Positions 36,246-45,535 of a stretch of 64,000 bases of DNA are shown here, one piece after another. Below the pieces are notes generated by a model, which made no database searches, was not told the DNA's origin, and saw only the letters and a list, made by a program, of their open reading frames with translations. The stretch spans positions 1 to 64,000 of the forward strand of contig NZ_JARRAE010000003.1 of the NCBI RefSeq assembly GCF_030376605.1, in the 5' to 3' direction. The first letter of the stretch is position 1. Each line of letters opens with the position of its first letter. The position numbers were made by a program, and so were the translations under genes. This DNA comes from Pseudochrobactrum sp. sp1633. Lineage in GTDB: Bacteria; Pseudomonadota; Alphaproteobacteria; Rhizobiales; Rhizobiaceae.

Positions 36246-36677
36246 ATGATGGATGATCAGCTGAGATTACGCACGGGAGATTCAGCCCTGCATAGCTGGT
36301 TCGTTCTGTTTGTACGGTTTGTGGCGCTGGTCTGTCTTGCCGGTGGTGTTTATTACTGGCTGCGGCTGATCGGGCTGTATCCGGGCTTGTTATGGCGGTT
36401 CGATCTCATGCCCTGGCAGTGGCAGGCAGCCTGCGTAAGTCTTGCAGTCGCTTTGCCTATTGTTGCGACGGGTTTGTGGATCAGGGCATCTTGGGGCGCT
36501 GTGCTATGGGTGATCACGGCTGTTGCTCAGGCGTTGATTTACACGGTTTTTGCACGGTTCTTTGAATATTTTCCTTCTCTTGCCATGCTCAATATTGCTT
36601 TCCTGCTGATCTATGCGGCGTTTCGCATCGGTTTGTTTTTGCAGGGTAAACGTGCGCTGGCCACACCGGTACACTGA
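36246..36677 (+). CDS. DUF6163-type small membrane protein
   Basis: The 143-residue protein has four hydrophobic segments: VRFVALVCLAGGVYYWLRLIG, ACVSLAVALPIVATGLWI, GAVLWVITAVAQALIYTVFA, and LAMLNIAFLLIYAAFRIGLF. The N-terminus is short and cytoplasmic. This pattern, with LYPGLLWRFDLMPWQWQ between helices 1 and 2, matches the uncharacterised DUF6163 family of Hyphomicrobiales. It follows the HIBYL-CoA hydrolase by 8 bases. No function is known. Confidence 0.75.
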   Translation: MMDDQLRLRTGDSALHSWFVLFVRFVALVCLAGGVYYWLRLIGLYPGLLWRFDLMPWQWQAACVSLAVALPIVATGLWIRASWGAVLWVITAVAQALIYTVFARFFEYFPSLAMLNIAFLLIYAAFRIGLFLQGKRALATPVH

Positions 36678-36763
36678 GCGGCTTGGCTCAGCTTTTCATG
36701 TATAATCCGTTGTTAACCACTTGTTAGCCGTGTGGCTTAAGCGGAAGTTCACGGCTGTTTCCT

Positions 36764-36849
36764 AAAGTTCCGGCAGATAAACTCAGCTTTACGCTCGTCG
36801 TCATCTGTAACGACCAGTTTAGGGCAGGTTGAGTTTGTGCCGGAACTAA
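36764..36849. repeat. Inverted repeat upstream of ldtR (AGTTCCGGCA arms)
   Basis: AAGTTCCGGCA-GATAAACTCA on the left matches, inverted, TGAGTTTG-TGCCGGAACT on the right, enclosing about 45 bases. The 12-mer AGTTCCGGCAGA recurs at 37608-37619 upstream of ldtP. It could be a regulator site, or a small mobile palindrome. Confidence 0.55.
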
Positions 36850-36871
36850 AGCATGGCGCGTCAGCGAACAT

Positions 36872-36930
36872 GCGACAATTAAAAAATCTAGAGCGAGCGT
36901 CATGAGTGAGAATAAACGCGATACGCTCTA
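36872..36930 (+). repeat. Partial family B repeat
   Basis: GCGACAATTAAAAAATCTAGAGCGAGCG ... CGATACGCTCTAG aligns with the right half of the element at 44161-44266. It ends 18 bases before the ldtR start and may contribute to its leader. Confidence 0.55.
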
Positions 36931-36947
36931 GGCGGAGACAAAGCTGA

Positions 36948-37475
36948 ATGCAAACGCAAGAGCCGGTTTCTATACAACGACACCCGGACGACCGGAATGC
37001 AAACCGGAACTCCGGAATGCAGGTCTTATGTCTGGAAGTCGAACGGCAGTTGAACAGGCATTACAAGCGGGTTCTGGCTTTTTTCACGGAAGCATTTTCC
37101 GATAATACAGATTACCCTTTAAGTGCCGAGCAAGCCTTGATGCTGTTTTGTATCAGCAATGGTCTTCGCGATACCGCGCAGCTTTGGCGGACGGTTGAGC
37201 CAGTCACTCCGCAATCGGTCTTCATTCTCGCCAGTCTTTATGCGCAGGGCTATGTTGTATCTGCGGGTAATATGCAGCATTCGGAGGGGCTGGAACTTGC
37301 AACGCTGGAACTGACTGCCAGAGGGCAGGGTGTTGCTGATGGCCTTTATGAGCTATACACTTATGTCTTCCTTGTCCGCGCAGGCAGGGAGGTGCCGGAC
37401 ACAGCGCGGCTTGCATCCATGCATGTATCGTTACGCAGACTGCAAAACCATAATCATCTGCACAAACGCGGATAA
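36948..37475 (+). CDS. ldtR: MarR-family transcriptional regulator LdtR
   Basis: The 175-residue winged-helix regulator has a variable N-terminus, then LEVERQLNRHYKRVLAFFTEA (dimer helix), DYPLSAEQALMLFCIS, and the DNA-recognition part LWRTVEPVTPQSVFILASLYAQGYVVSA. The C-terminal helices include VADGLYELYTYVFLVRAG. Close relatives (LdtR of Liberibacter and Sinorhizobium) control the L,D-transpeptidase gene ldtP and stress tolerance. The ldtP homologue is the next gene downstream, which supports this name. Repeats of AGTTCCGGCA flank it on both sides and are candidate operators. Confidence 0.85.
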   Translation: MQTQEPVSIQRHPDDRNANRNSGMQVLCLEVERQLNRHYKRVLAFFTEAFSDNTDYPLSAEQALMLFCISNGLRDTAQLWRTVEPVTPQSVFILASLYAQGYVVSAGNMQHSEGLELATLELTARGQGVADGLYELYTYVFLVRAGREVPDTARLASMHVSLRRLQNHNHLHKRG

Positions 37476-37810
37476 GGCGGACGTTGCGAAATGGCCACAA
37501 TCACTGATTAAGCTTCGCGGCGATGGTGTTTTTCAGCATGTGAGAAATATATTGACTTGCCGGAATGCCTGCAGACATGTTTAAGCCACAAAACTGTTTA
37601 TAGCCGTAGTTCCGGCAGACGATTATATGCGTTCAGAACTGGTGTCAGTTCAATGAGTTCTGCTGCTGTTGAGTTCAGGCAGTTTCAGGAACGGTATCCG
37701 GTTTTTGATGTTCTGAGCTGCGTAACGCTTAGATAATACCTCTGATACGTTTGAATATCTGTTTTATGTCTGTGAGCAAAATCCTGTTGCGGCGGATTAA
37801 GGATGAGAGA
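37476..37810 (+). promoter_or_regulatory. ldtR-ldtP intergenic region with candidate operator
   Basis: This 335-bp gap holds TGCCGGAA at 37558-37565, just after a TTGACT that could be a -35, and its inverse TTCCGGCA at 37610-37617 within AGTTCCGGCAGA. The same 12-mer occurs upstream of ldtR. LdtR binding is an inference. Confidence 0.4.
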
Positions 37811-39118
37811 ATGAAGCATAGTGTAAAAGACGGCAAAACATCCAAGGCGCTTGACCGCCGTTTGTTTTTGCGCGGAGCGGCTGGTCTGGGACTGGCTGCA
37901 CTGTCAGTGCCGGTTGTTTCGACCGGCGCTCTTGCACAGGCCATCGGCCTCAATGATGTGCTGTCATCCGGTCGTCGCGGTAACTGGAGCGATACATTCG
38001 ATGCGCGCGGCACCGGCGGCGCCAAGGCGATTGCGACCAATCAGCCGATCATGAGCCCGCAGACGCTGAATTATATCAGCGCGGCCATCAATCAATATAA
38101 CACCATCGTTGCCAATGGCGGCTGGCCGACAGTGCCGGGCAATGAACGCCTGCGCTTAGGTATGAAAAGTCAGGTTGTTCCGATTCTGCGCCAGCGTCTG
38201 ATGATCTCCGGCGATCTGCCTGAGGGTATCGGCGCGTCAAACTCTTACGACACCTATGTTGACGCCGCAGTGAAGCGTTTTCAGGCACGGCATGGTCTGC
38301 CTGCCGATGGCGTGATGGGTGATGTCACTTATAAAGCGCTCAATGTCAGCGCTGATGTGCGCCTTGGCCAGCTTAATACGAACCTGCAGCGTCTTGGCAC
38401 GCTTGCCAATGTTGATCAGACACGCTTTGTCATGGTCAATATTCCGGCTGCGCAGATCGAGGCCGTTGAAAATGGCCGTGTTGAACAGCGCCATACAGCC
38501 GTTGTTGGTAAGATCGACCGTCAGACACCGATCCTGACCTCTAAAATCCATGAAGTGATCCTCAATCCTTACTGGACAGCACCGAAGTCGATTATCCGCA
38601 AAGATATCATTCCTTTGATGCGCAAGGATCCGCAATATCTGACCAAGAACAAGATCCGCCTCTACAATGGTCAGGGGCAGGAAGTTCCGCCGGAAACTGT
38701 GGACTGGAATACAGAAGACGCAGTGAAGCTGATGTTCCGTCAGGATCCGGGCAAAATCAATGCGATGGCGTCTACCAAAATCAACTTCCATAATGCGCAT
38801 GCGGTTTATATGCATGATACACCGCAGAAGGGTACGTTTAATAATCTGATGCGTTTTGACTCATCCGGTTGTATCCGTGTGCAGAATATCCGCGATCTGG
38901 ATGTGTGGCTTTTGAAAAACACAGCGGGCTGGGATCGCCAGACCATTGAGGACACAATCAAGAGCGGACAAAACAATCCGATCCAGATTACCGATCCTGT
39001 GCCGCTGTATTTCGTTTATATCTCTGCATGGTCAACCGGTGACGGCATTCCGCAGTTCCGCGATGACATTTACAAGATGGACGGTGCTTCTGAACTTGCA
39101 ATCGGCACTGCTATTTAA
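37811..39118 (+). CDS. ldtP: L,D-transpeptidase LdtP
   Basis: The 435-residue protein has a twin-arginine signal (LDRRLFLRGAAGLGLAALSV) with cleavage near ALAQA. A peptidoglycan-binding segment lies near residues 150-180 (AVKRFQARHGLPADGVMGDVTY). The YkuD catalytic domain has H335 (YMHDTPQKG) and C354 (SSGCIRVQN). It forms or modifies 3-3 cross-links or attaches proteins to murein in the periplasm. ATG 37811 with GGATGAGAGA upstream puts the signal at the start. LdtR, encoded just upstream, probably controls it. A UUCG terminator follows. Confidence 0.93.
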   Translation: MKHSVKDGKTSKALDRRLFLRGAAGLGLAALSVPVVSTGALAQAIGLNDVLSSGRRGNWSDTFDARGTGGAKAIATNQPIMSPQTLNYISAAINQYNTIVANGGWPTVPGNERLRLGMKSQVVPILRQRLMISGDLPEGIGASNSYDTYVDAAVKRFQARHGLPADGVMGDVTYKALNVSADVRLGQLNTNLQRLGTLANVDQTRFVMVNIPAAQIEAVENGRVEQRHTAVVGKIDRQTPILTSKIHEVILNPYWTAPKSIIRKDIIPLMRKDPQYLTKNKIRLYNGQGQEVPPETVDWNTEDAVKLMFRQDPGKINAMASTKINFHNAHAVYMHDTPQKGTFNNLMRFDSSGCIRVQNIRDLDVWLLKNTAGWDRQTIEDTIKSGQNNPIQITDPVPLYFVYISAWSTGDGIPQFRDDIYKMDGASELAIGTAI

Positions 39119-39232
39119 AACTGTTCTGGGGAAAGATGAAAATGTTCCGGTCTGTGTGCTGGGGCGGTTTCAAAAAAGATAACAGACAGTATTTGGCTTC
39201 AATGCCATGTTTCAAAGAGATAATCTGATTTT

Positions 39233-39256
39233 AAAGCCGCCTTCGGGCGGCTTTTT
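39233..39256 (+). terminator. Terminator of ldtP
   Basis: AAAGCCGCC-TTCG-GGCGGCTTTTT is a stable tetraloop hairpin with a T run, about 115 bases after the ldtP stop. Confidence 0.9.
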
Positions 39257-39436
39257 AGTATTTAAACGATATAAATGGGGCTTTAGCCGTTTTACGTCAC
39301 AGTATATCGCCTACTGGCAATGGAGGCTTCACGACAAGTGGGATATTGCCACCCGACATGGGAATGGGCTAAGCGTGAGCCACATTGAAATCTGCGTGAT
39401 TTTTGTTTCGCATTTTGTTATGCGGGCAGGGCACAG

Positions 39437-39541
39437 AGTATTTCCGCTTTAAGCTGGGGCATTGGAAATACTCTATTTATTTGTTTTTACGCGTATCGCG
39501 TTCCGAAAACCGCTTCGCACCTTTCGGGATACGCTTTAGCA
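39437..39541 (-). repeat. Dispersed palindromic repeat, family A (RIME-like)
   Basis: GAGTATTTCC pairs with GGAAATACTC, then comes a second palindrome GCGTATCGCGTTCCGAAA ... TTTCGGGATACGC. Compared with 63022-63124 it is reversed, and it aligns with 25422-25526 along its full length. It fills part of the 502-bp gap upstream of glyA; the rest (39257-39436) shows no gene. Confidence 0.72.
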
Positions 39542-39620
39542 AGGAATTCCATGATCGTCGCAACAGGTGGCGGGAATGGTGTCTGATTGACTTTTGACCG
39601 GAAACCGGAAGGAATAGGAT

Positions 39621-40928
39621 ATGTCGCAGGCGAACAGTGCTTCTCTCGAAGCATTCTTTAATAAGGGTCTTGAAGAAGCGGATGCTGAAATTTTCGGCGC
39701 AATCCGCAAGGAGCTTGGCCGTCAGCGTCACGAAATCGAGCTGATCGCATCGGAAAACATCGTTTCCCGCGCAGTGCTTGAAGCTCAGGGTTCAATCCTC
39801 ACCAACAAATATGCCGAAGGTTATCCGGGTAAGCGCTATTATGGCGGCTGCCAGTATGTTGATATCGTTGAAGAACTGGCGATTGAACGTGCGAAGAAAC
39901 TCTTCGGTGCAGAATTCGTCAACGTGCAGCCGAATTCCGGCAGCCAGATGAACCAGGCTGTGTTCCTCGCGCTGTTGCAGCCGGGCGATACATTCATGGG
40001 TCTGGATCTGAACTCCGGTGGTCACCTGACACACGGTTCTCCGGTCAATATGTCCGGTAAATGGTTCAATGTTGTATCCTATGGCGTGCGTGAAGATGAT
40101 CACCTGCTGGATATGGACGAAGTGGCACGCCTTGCCCGTGAAACAAAGCCAAAGCTGATTCTGGCAGGCGGTACCGCTTATTCCCGCATCTGGGACTGGA
40201 AGCGTTTCCGTGAGATCGCCGATGAAGTCGGTGCTTATCTGATGGTTGATATGGCGCATATTGCCGGTCTGGTTGCTGCCGGTGTGCATCCGTCGCCAGT
40301 GCCGCATGCGCATGTTTGCACCACCACCACCCACAAATCCCTGCGCGGTCCGCGCGGTGGTATGATCATGACCAATGACGGTGATCTGGCCAAGAAATTC
40401 AACTCGGCCGTATTCCCTGGTCTTCAGGGCGGCCCGCTGATGCATGTGATCGCCGGTAAAGCGGTAGCATTGGCAGAAGCGCTGCAGCCTGAATTCAAGC
40501 TCTATGCTCAGAATGTTGTGGCAAACGCCAAGGCTCTGGCCGAGAACCTGAAGAAGAACGGTCTCGATATCGTTTCCGGCGGTACTGACAACCATCTGAT
40601 GCTGGTTGACCTGCGTCCGAAGAACGCGACCGGTAAGCGCGCTGAAGCAGCGTTAGGCCGTGCGAATATCACCACCAACAAAAACGGTATTCCTTTCGAT
40701 CCGGAAAAACCGTTTGTTACCTCCGGTATCCGTCTCGGCACACCTGCCGGTACAACCCGTGGTTTCGGTATCAAGGAATTCGAACAGATCGGCGATATGA
40801 TCACCGAAGTTCTTGATGGTCTGAAAACTGCCAATTCCGATGAAGGCAATGCTGCTGTTGAAGCTGCCGTTCAGAAGAAGGTTGTTGATCTGACAGCTAA
40901 CTTCCCGATGTATGATTATCTCGGATAA
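39621..40928 (+). CDS. glyA: Serine hydroxymethyltransferase
   Basis: The 435-residue PLP enzyme interconverts serine and glycine with tetrahydrofolate, the main source of one-carbon units. The PLP lysine is K239 in [36 protein letters not shown] and [20 protein letters not shown] are diagnostic. Codon use is highly regular, as in abundant proteins. GGAAGGAATAGG precedes ATG 39621. It heads the glyA-nrdR-ribDEH-nusB region, but a good terminator separates it from nrdR. No glycine riboswitch is visible upstream. Confidence 0.97.
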   Translation: MSQANSASLEAFFNKGLEEADAEIFGAIRKELGRQRHEIELIASENIVSRAVLEAQGSILTNKYAEGYPGKRYYGGCQYVDIVEELAIERAKKLFGAEFVNVQPNSGSQMNQAVFLALLQPGDTFMGLDLNSGGHLTHGSPVNMSGKWFNVVSYGVREDDHLLDMDEVARLARETKPKLILAGGTAYSRIWDWKRFREIADEVGAYLMVDMAHIAGLVAAGVHPSPVPHAHVCTTTTHKSLRGPRGGMIMTNDGDLAKKFNSAVFPGLQGGPLMHVIAGKAVALAEALQPEFKLYAQNVVANAKALAENLKKNGLDIVSGGTDNHLMLVDLRPKNATGKRAEAALGRANITTNKNGIPFDPEKPFVTSGIRLGTPAGTTRGFGIKEFEQIGDMITEVLDGLKTANSDEGNAAVEAAVQKKVVDLTANFPMYDYLG

Positions 40929-40957
40929 GCCGGATTTGAGTATGTTGTAGTTTTAAG

Positions 40958-40994
40958 CGCCGCGTATCACATAAGTGTTACGCGGCGTTTTTCT
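40958..40994 (+). terminator. Terminator of glyA
   Basis: CGCCGCGTA and TACGCGGCG form a perfect 9-bp stem around a 12-base loop, followed by TTTTTC. Confidence 0.87.
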
Positions 40995-41167
40995 TGAACG
41001 GGCTTGCCCGTAACGGGTTGCGGAAATTGGTCTCAGATATAGGTAATGACAAAGCGGTCTATCTGCATTAGATAATTCCAATCTGAGTAATTTATAGTCG
41101 TTTCCGGCTGTGTCAGGGGCGGAACGGCTGCCGTGCTATATGCGCGGAACAAGTTGAGAGTTAAGCG

Positions 41168-41650
41168 ATGCGCTGTCCGTTTTGTCAGTCTGAAGATACG
41201 CAGGTCAAAGATTCCCGTCCGGCAGAAGATGGTTCGGTTATCCGCAGACGCCGCGTCTGTTCGGTGTGTGGCGGCAGATTCACCACCTTTGAGCGCGTGC
41301 AGTTGCGCGAACTGATGGTGGTTAAGAAAAGCGGACGCCGTGTGCCGTTTGACCGTGATAAACTGATGCATTCGGTGCAGGTGGCTCTGCGCAAGCGCGA
41401 GGTCGATATTGACCGCGTGGAGCAGGCGATTTCCGGAATTGTGCGTCAGCTGGAAAGTTCCGGCGAGGTTGAGATTCCGTCAGAAGAGATCGGCCGTTTG
41501 GCAATGGAAGCGCTGAAAGGCGTGGATGATATTGCCTATATTCGTTTTGCGTCCGTTTATCGTAATTTCAGCGTTGCGAAAGACTTCCACAATGTCATTG
41601 ATGAGCTGGGGCAGCCGGATACTTCTGCCGCACCGGAGAAGCCGGAATGA
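41168..41650 (+). CDS. nrdR: Transcriptional repressor NrdR
   Basis: The 160-residue regulator has an N-terminal zinc ribbon with C3, C6 (MRCPFCQ) and C31, C34 ([10 protein letters not shown]), and an ATP-cone domain ([20 protein letters not shown]). It senses ATP/dATP and represses ribonucleotide reductase genes. ATG 41168 gives the invariant MRCPFC start; an upstream in-frame extension is not conserved. It lies between glyA and ribD, as in other alphaproteobacteria. Confidence 0.96.
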   Translation: MRCPFCQSEDTQVKDSRPAEDGSVIRRRRVCSVCGGRFTTFERVQLRELMVVKKSGRRVPFDRDKLMHSVQVALRKREVDIDRVEQAISGIVRQLESSGEVEIPSEEIGRLAMEALKGVDDIAYIRFASVYRNFSVAKDFHNVIDELGQPDTSAAPEKPE

Positions 41651-41910
41651 GCTTGCCGGTTGTGTAAAATGATAGATGATTATGCAGGCATTTCCGGATT
41701 TTCAAAATAAGGAAACCTGCTTCTGAATTATGATCAGAGGTGTAATATATGTTCAGTCTGAACACAGCGCCTCTCAAAACAGAATGCATTCTGAAAACTG
41801 TAAAGCGGTTTGCAGATAAGATGCGAGATAAAATAAATAGGTTTTGAGTATTTCCGTTTGATAATAAAAATCGGGATATATTCAAAACGCTCCGTACTGG
41901 AATTTGGCAT

Positions 41911-43074
41911 ATGAATGAACCTCAGAACGCGACAGCCCGTCAGACCCATTCTGGCGAAGGAATTGCCTCGGAGCTGGATAAGCGCTTTATGGCGGCTGCA
42001 ATCCGCTATTCGCGTCGTCATCTGGGCATTACGGGGACTAATCCTTCCGTTGCGACGCTGATTGTGGCGGATAACGGTTTTGGACCGGTGATTGTCGGCC
42101 GCGGTGTTACTGCTGAAGGCGGGCGTCCGCATGCGGAAACACAGGCGCTGGCAGAGGCCGGTGATCTGGCCAAGGGTGCCACTGCCTATGTTACGCTGGA
42201 GCCTTGCGCTCATCATGGCCACACACCACCTTGTGCTTCTGCGCTGGTCACTGCGGGGATCAAGCGTGTTGTAGCTTCAACCAATGATCCTGACCCGCGT
42301 GTTGCGGGGCGGGGCTATCAAATTCTGCGCGACGCCGGACTGGAAGTTATCACAGATGTCTGCCGTGAGCAGGGTGATGACGAGCTGGCCGGTTATTTGT
42401 CGCGCTCATTCCGCAAACGTCCGGAAGTGATGCTGAAACTCGCTCTGTCGGTAGACGGCTATGTCGGCTGCGTTGGTCGTGGTCAGATTGCCATTACCGG
42501 TGCGGTCAGTATTGCGCAGGTGCATATGCGCCGTGCGCAGACCGATGCGATTATGGTTGGTGTGGGAACGGTGATCGCGGATGATCCTGTGCTGAACACC
42601 CGTTTGCCGGGCTTGCAGGATCGCTCGCCGATACGTGTTATTCTGGATAGTGAGCTGCGCATGCCGCTCACATCAAAGCTTGTGCGCTCGGCGCGTCAGG
42701 TGCCGCTGTGGATTGCTGCCAATAATGCTGCAGATCCGGCAAAGCGCCAGCAACTGATTGAAGCGGGATGCCGTATTCTTGCAACTGAATGCGAAGATGA
42801 AAAGATTGCTCTGCCGGAATTGCTGGATGACCTTGCTGCGCAGGGGATTGCGACGGTGATGGTTGAGGGCGGCGCGGTAGTTGCGCAGGCTTTTCTCGCA
42901 CAAGGGCTGGTTGACCGTCTGATGATCTTTGACGGGCCAAATCCGATCCTCTCGGGAGGGGACGGTCAGGCACTGGCGGTGGAAGGTTTGCAGGCCTTTA
43001 TTGATGCTGACTTCAGAAAGACTGGCGAGATGCATTTTGCGTCTGACGTCTTAAGTGAGTATAAACGCAAGTAA
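41911..43074 (+). CDS. ribD: Bifunctional riboflavin biosynthesis deaminase/reductase
   Basis: The 387-residue enzyme performs the second and third steps of riboflavin synthesis from GTP. The N-terminal deaminase has zinc ligands H74 and E76 (GRPHAETQAL) and C99, C108 (TLEPCAHHGHTPPC). The C-terminal reductase begins near KLALSVDGYVG and includes VGVGTVIADDPVLNTRLPG and VMVEGGAVVAQAFL. ATG 41911 has a poor ribosome site. The first 24 residues are variable. ribE follows after 111 bases. Confidence 0.95.
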   Translation: MNEPQNATARQTHSGEGIASELDKRFMAAAIRYSRRHLGITGTNPSVATLIVADNGFGPVIVGRGVTAEGGRPHAETQALAEAGDLAKGATAYVTLEPCAHHGHTPPCASALVTAGIKRVVASTNDPDPRVAGRGYQILRDAGLEVITDVCREQGDDELAGYLSRSFRKRPEVMLKLALSVDGYVGCVGRGQIAITGAVSIAQVHMRRAQTDAIMVGVGTVIADDPVLNTRLPGLQDRSPIRVILDSELRMPLTSKLVRSARQVPLWIAANNAADPAKRQQLIEAGCRILATECEDEKIALPELLDDLAAQGIATVMVEGGAVVAQAFLAQGLVDRLMIFDGPNPILSGGDGQALAVEGLQAFIDADFRKTGEMHFASDVLSEYKRK

Positions 43075-43185
43075 GAGTTTTGAGTGACCGGAGCATCCCA
43101 AAAAACGAGAGCAAACGCCCCGTACCAATCTGGCTACCAATCTGGGCGTTAACTGCTTTGGTTTCGTATTGTTGAAGGATTACGC

Positions 43186-43794
43186 ATGTTTACAGGAATT
43201 GTGACAGATATTGGTGAAGTTTCGGAAGTCAGCCCGATGGACGAAGGTGTGCGGTTGCGTATCGCTACGGCATATGACCCTAAGACCATTGATATCGGTG
43301 CATCCATTTCCAATTCCGGTGTTTGTCTGACCGTAACCCGTTTGCCTGACCGGGACAGCAATGCATGCTGGTTTGAAGTTGAGGCATGGGAAGAAGCGCT
43401 GCGCCTGACCACGATCGGTGAATGGAAAGCCGGACGTAAAGTTAATCTTGAGCGTTCATTAAAGCTTGGTGATGAAATGGGCGGGCATCTGGTGTCCGGT
43501 CATATTGACGGCATGGCAGAAATTATCGGCGTAGAGCAGGAAGGTGAGGCCGTGCGCTTTACCATTCGTGCACCTGAAGCACTGGCACCTTTCATCGCAC
43601 AAAAAGGCTCCGTTGCGCTGGATGGTACATCCCTGACGGTCAATACTGTTAATGGCAATGAATTTGATGTGCTGCTGATACGTCATTCGCTGGAAGTGAC
43701 AACATGGGGTGAGCGTAAGGCCGGAGATAAGGTCAATATTGAAATCGACCAACTGGCACGTTATGCGGCACGTCTGGCGCAGTTCAAAGTGTAA
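43186..43794 (+). CDS. ribE: Riboflavin synthase alpha chain
   Basis: The 202-residue trimeric enzyme makes riboflavin from two molecules of lumazine. It starts with the invariant MFTGIVTDIGEV and shows the internal repeat of two lumazine-binding halves: first SISNSGVCLTVTRL ... GGHLVSGHIDG, then GSVALDGTSLTVNTVNG ... IEIDQLARY. No FMN riboswitch is visible around it. It is separated from ribH by about 500 bases containing a dispersed repeat. Confidence 0.96.
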   Translation: MFTGIVTDIGEVSEVSPMDEGVRLRIATAYDPKTIDIGASISNSGVCLTVTRLPDRDSNACWFEVEAWEEALRLTTIGEWKAGRKVNLERSLKLGDEMGGHLVSGHIDGMAEIIGVEQEGEAVRFTIRAPEALAPFIAQKGSVALDGTSLTVNTVNGNEFDVLLIRHSLEVTTWGERKAGDKVNIEIDQLARYAARLAQFKV

Positions 43795-44299
43795 GAAATA
43801 TGGGCGCTGTCTTTTGCTGAGGCAGGTCTGAACGGACAGAGGCACCATATATTTCCTATATGTGGTGCTTCGTGTTTTGTTTCTGCGACAAAAATTTCTG
43901 AAAAGCCGCGAACGGGGATTACTTTTCAGCGATAATGCTGTAGAGCAGCCTTTATTATCGTTCAGGCGCTGTTTACCGGTACTGTGCAGAGAATTATCTG
44001 CCGCCGCAGGTGCCTGCTGCCATTTTAAAAGAATGCGCAGGCTTTGAAAAATGTATGGCTGCTTACATTGTAAGTGCCGCAGGTTTCTATAGAATATGAT
44101 TTATATATATTCTCGCGGACGGCAATGTCTGCGGGAAGCAGTACAGTGTTCTTGGCCATTAGAGCATTTCACAGTCAAGTTGGATCAACTTGACGCCGGT
44201 GATAATGCGACAAATAAAGAATCTAGAGCGAGCGCTATGATCCAATCTGGACGTAAACCGCTCTAGTCGTGGATTCAATTGCTATAAAGGCAACTGATT
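43795..44299 (+). other. Non-coding gap between ribE and ribH
   Basis: This 505-bp interval has no convincing gene. GCACCATATA ... TATATGTGGTGC near 43842-43868 is an imperfect hairpin without a clear T run. A full family B repeat occupies 44161-44266. The conserved blocks of an FMN riboswitch are absent. Confidence 0.5.
44161..44266 (+). repeat. Dispersed palindromic repeat, family B (about 106 bp)
   Basis: Bounded by AGAGCATTTC and CCGCTCTAG, with inner palindrome CAAGTTGGATCAACTTG. The inverse copy at 27597-27704 is clearly homologous along its whole length. It ends 33 bases before the ribH start. Confidence 0.75.
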
Positions 44300-44773
44300 A
44301 TGGAGAATGAGATGACCGGAAATATGGCTTATCCGCCGCATATTCTGATTGTTGAAGCCCGTTTTTACGATGCGCTTTCAGACGCTCTTCTGGATGGTGC
44401 CAAAGCTGCGCTTGATGAAGTCGGTGCGACCTACGAGGTTGTGACTGTACCGGGTGCTCTGGAAGTGCCTGCCGCGATCTCTTTTGCATTGGATGCTGAG
44501 GCGGGTGGCGGCACTGAATATGATGGTTATGTTGCGCTTGGCACGGTCATTCGCGGCGAAACCTATCATTTTGATATTGTCGCCAATGAATCCTGCCGCG
44601 CTCTGACAGATCTGGCTGTGGCAGAAAGCATTGCGATCGGTAATGGCATTCTCACTGTTGAAAATGAAGAGCAGGCATGGGCCCGCGCAAAACGCAGTGA
44701 AAAAGATAAGGGTGGATTTGCTGCACGCGCTACCCTGACAATGATTGATTTACAGAGAAAATTTGGAGTCTGA
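44300..44773 (+). CDS. ribH: 6,7-dimethyl-8-ribityllumazine synthase
   Basis: The 157-residue enzyme condenses the RibD product with dihydroxybutanone phosphate to give lumazine. Diagnostic parts are [53 protein letters not shown] and the phosphate-binding [12 protein letters not shown]. Translation may begin at 44300 or at the second ATG (44312), which has GGAG at better spacing. nusB follows after one base. Confidence 0.95.
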   Translation: MENEMTGNMAYPPHILIVEARFYDALSDALLDGAKAALDEVGATYEVVTVPGALEVPAAISFALDAEAGGGTEYDGYVALGTVIRGETYHFDIVANESCRALTDLAVAESIAIGNGILTVENEEQAWARAKRSEKDKGGFAARATLTMIDLQRKFGV

Positions 44774-44774
44774 T

Positions 44775-45281
44775 ATGACCGCCCCCAATGCGACGCCGCA
44801 GAATGCGCCGCGCACCGCCAATAAGCGAGGCGTAGCCCGCCTTGCTGCCGTTCAGGCACTGTATCAGATGGAAGTCACCGGCACCGGCGTGCTGGACATT
44901 GCTGCTGAGTATGAAAATTTCCGTCTGGGTAAAGATATTGATGGTGATCAGTATCTGGATGCCGATCCGCAATGGTTCCGCGCAATTATTGCCGGCGTGG
45001 TTGCTGACCAGCGCATTCTTGATCCGATGATCCGTCAGTCACTGACTGAGGACTGGCCGCTATCACGCCTTGATTCGACACTGCGTGCGATTTTGCGTGC
45101 CGGTATCTGGGAACTGCGCACCAAAAAAGAAGTGCCGGTCGCTGTGATTGTCTCGGAATATGTCGATATTGCTAAGGCATTTTACGAAGAAGACGAGCCG
45201 AAGCTGGTGAATGCTGTGCTTGATCGTCTGGCATTTGAGATCCGTGGCGAGAGCCGCGGAACGAAGAAAAGCCCGCGTTGA
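44775..45281 (+). CDS. nusB: Transcription antitermination factor NusB
   Basis: The 168-residue all-helical RNA-binding protein works with NusE (S10) on boxA of rRNA operons. Matching parts are [40 protein letters not shown] and [18 protein letters not shown] ... FVNAVLD-like [14 protein letters not shown] lies just before ATG 44775. The ribH-nusB pairing is widespread. The short C-terminal tail is basic. Confidence 0.95.
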   Translation: MTAPNATPQNAPRTANKRGVARLAAVQALYQMEVTGTGVLDIAAEYENFRLGKDIDGDQYLDADPQWFRAIIAGVVADQRILDPMIRQSLTEDWPLSRLDSTLRAILRAGIWELRTKKEVPVAVIVSEYVDIAKAFYEEDEPKLVNAVLDRLAFEIRGESRGTKKSPR

Positions 45282-45292
45282 CGGTGTTTTGA

Positions 45293-45320
45293 CAGGGAAC
45301 TCAGATGAGTTCTCTGTTTT
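45293..45320 (+). terminator. Probable terminator of the rib-nusB operon
   Basis: CAGGGAACTC-AGAT-GAGTTCTCTG has one G-T pair in a 10-bp stem and is followed by TTTTCTGTTTT. Confidence 0.65.
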
Positions 45321-45535
45321 CTGTTTTAGACGCATGATGGCCGGTGCAGTTTTGTGCCGGCTTTTTAGTATAGTCAGCATAATTTTCTGCTTCTTGTTTT
45401 GAAAACAAGCGCTTGACCTTTGTCTCAGGCTTTCGCATCCTGCGCACAGAATACCGGAAGACAAGCCTGAAGCATGCTGATCAGACAGATGCTGAATAAA
45501 AACATAATCCTGAAGACTGAAATTTTAACGCAGGA

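Noticed and set aside
39792-40595. 267-codon minus-strand frame opposite glyA
   Set aside because: Antisense to a strongly codon-biased gene; such genes often leave long open antisense frames.
43795-44299. FMN riboswitch near the riboflavin genes
   Set aside because: The conserved AGGGTGAAATTCC and GGTGAAATTCCGGAGCCGAC-type blocks are absent here and upstream of ribD.
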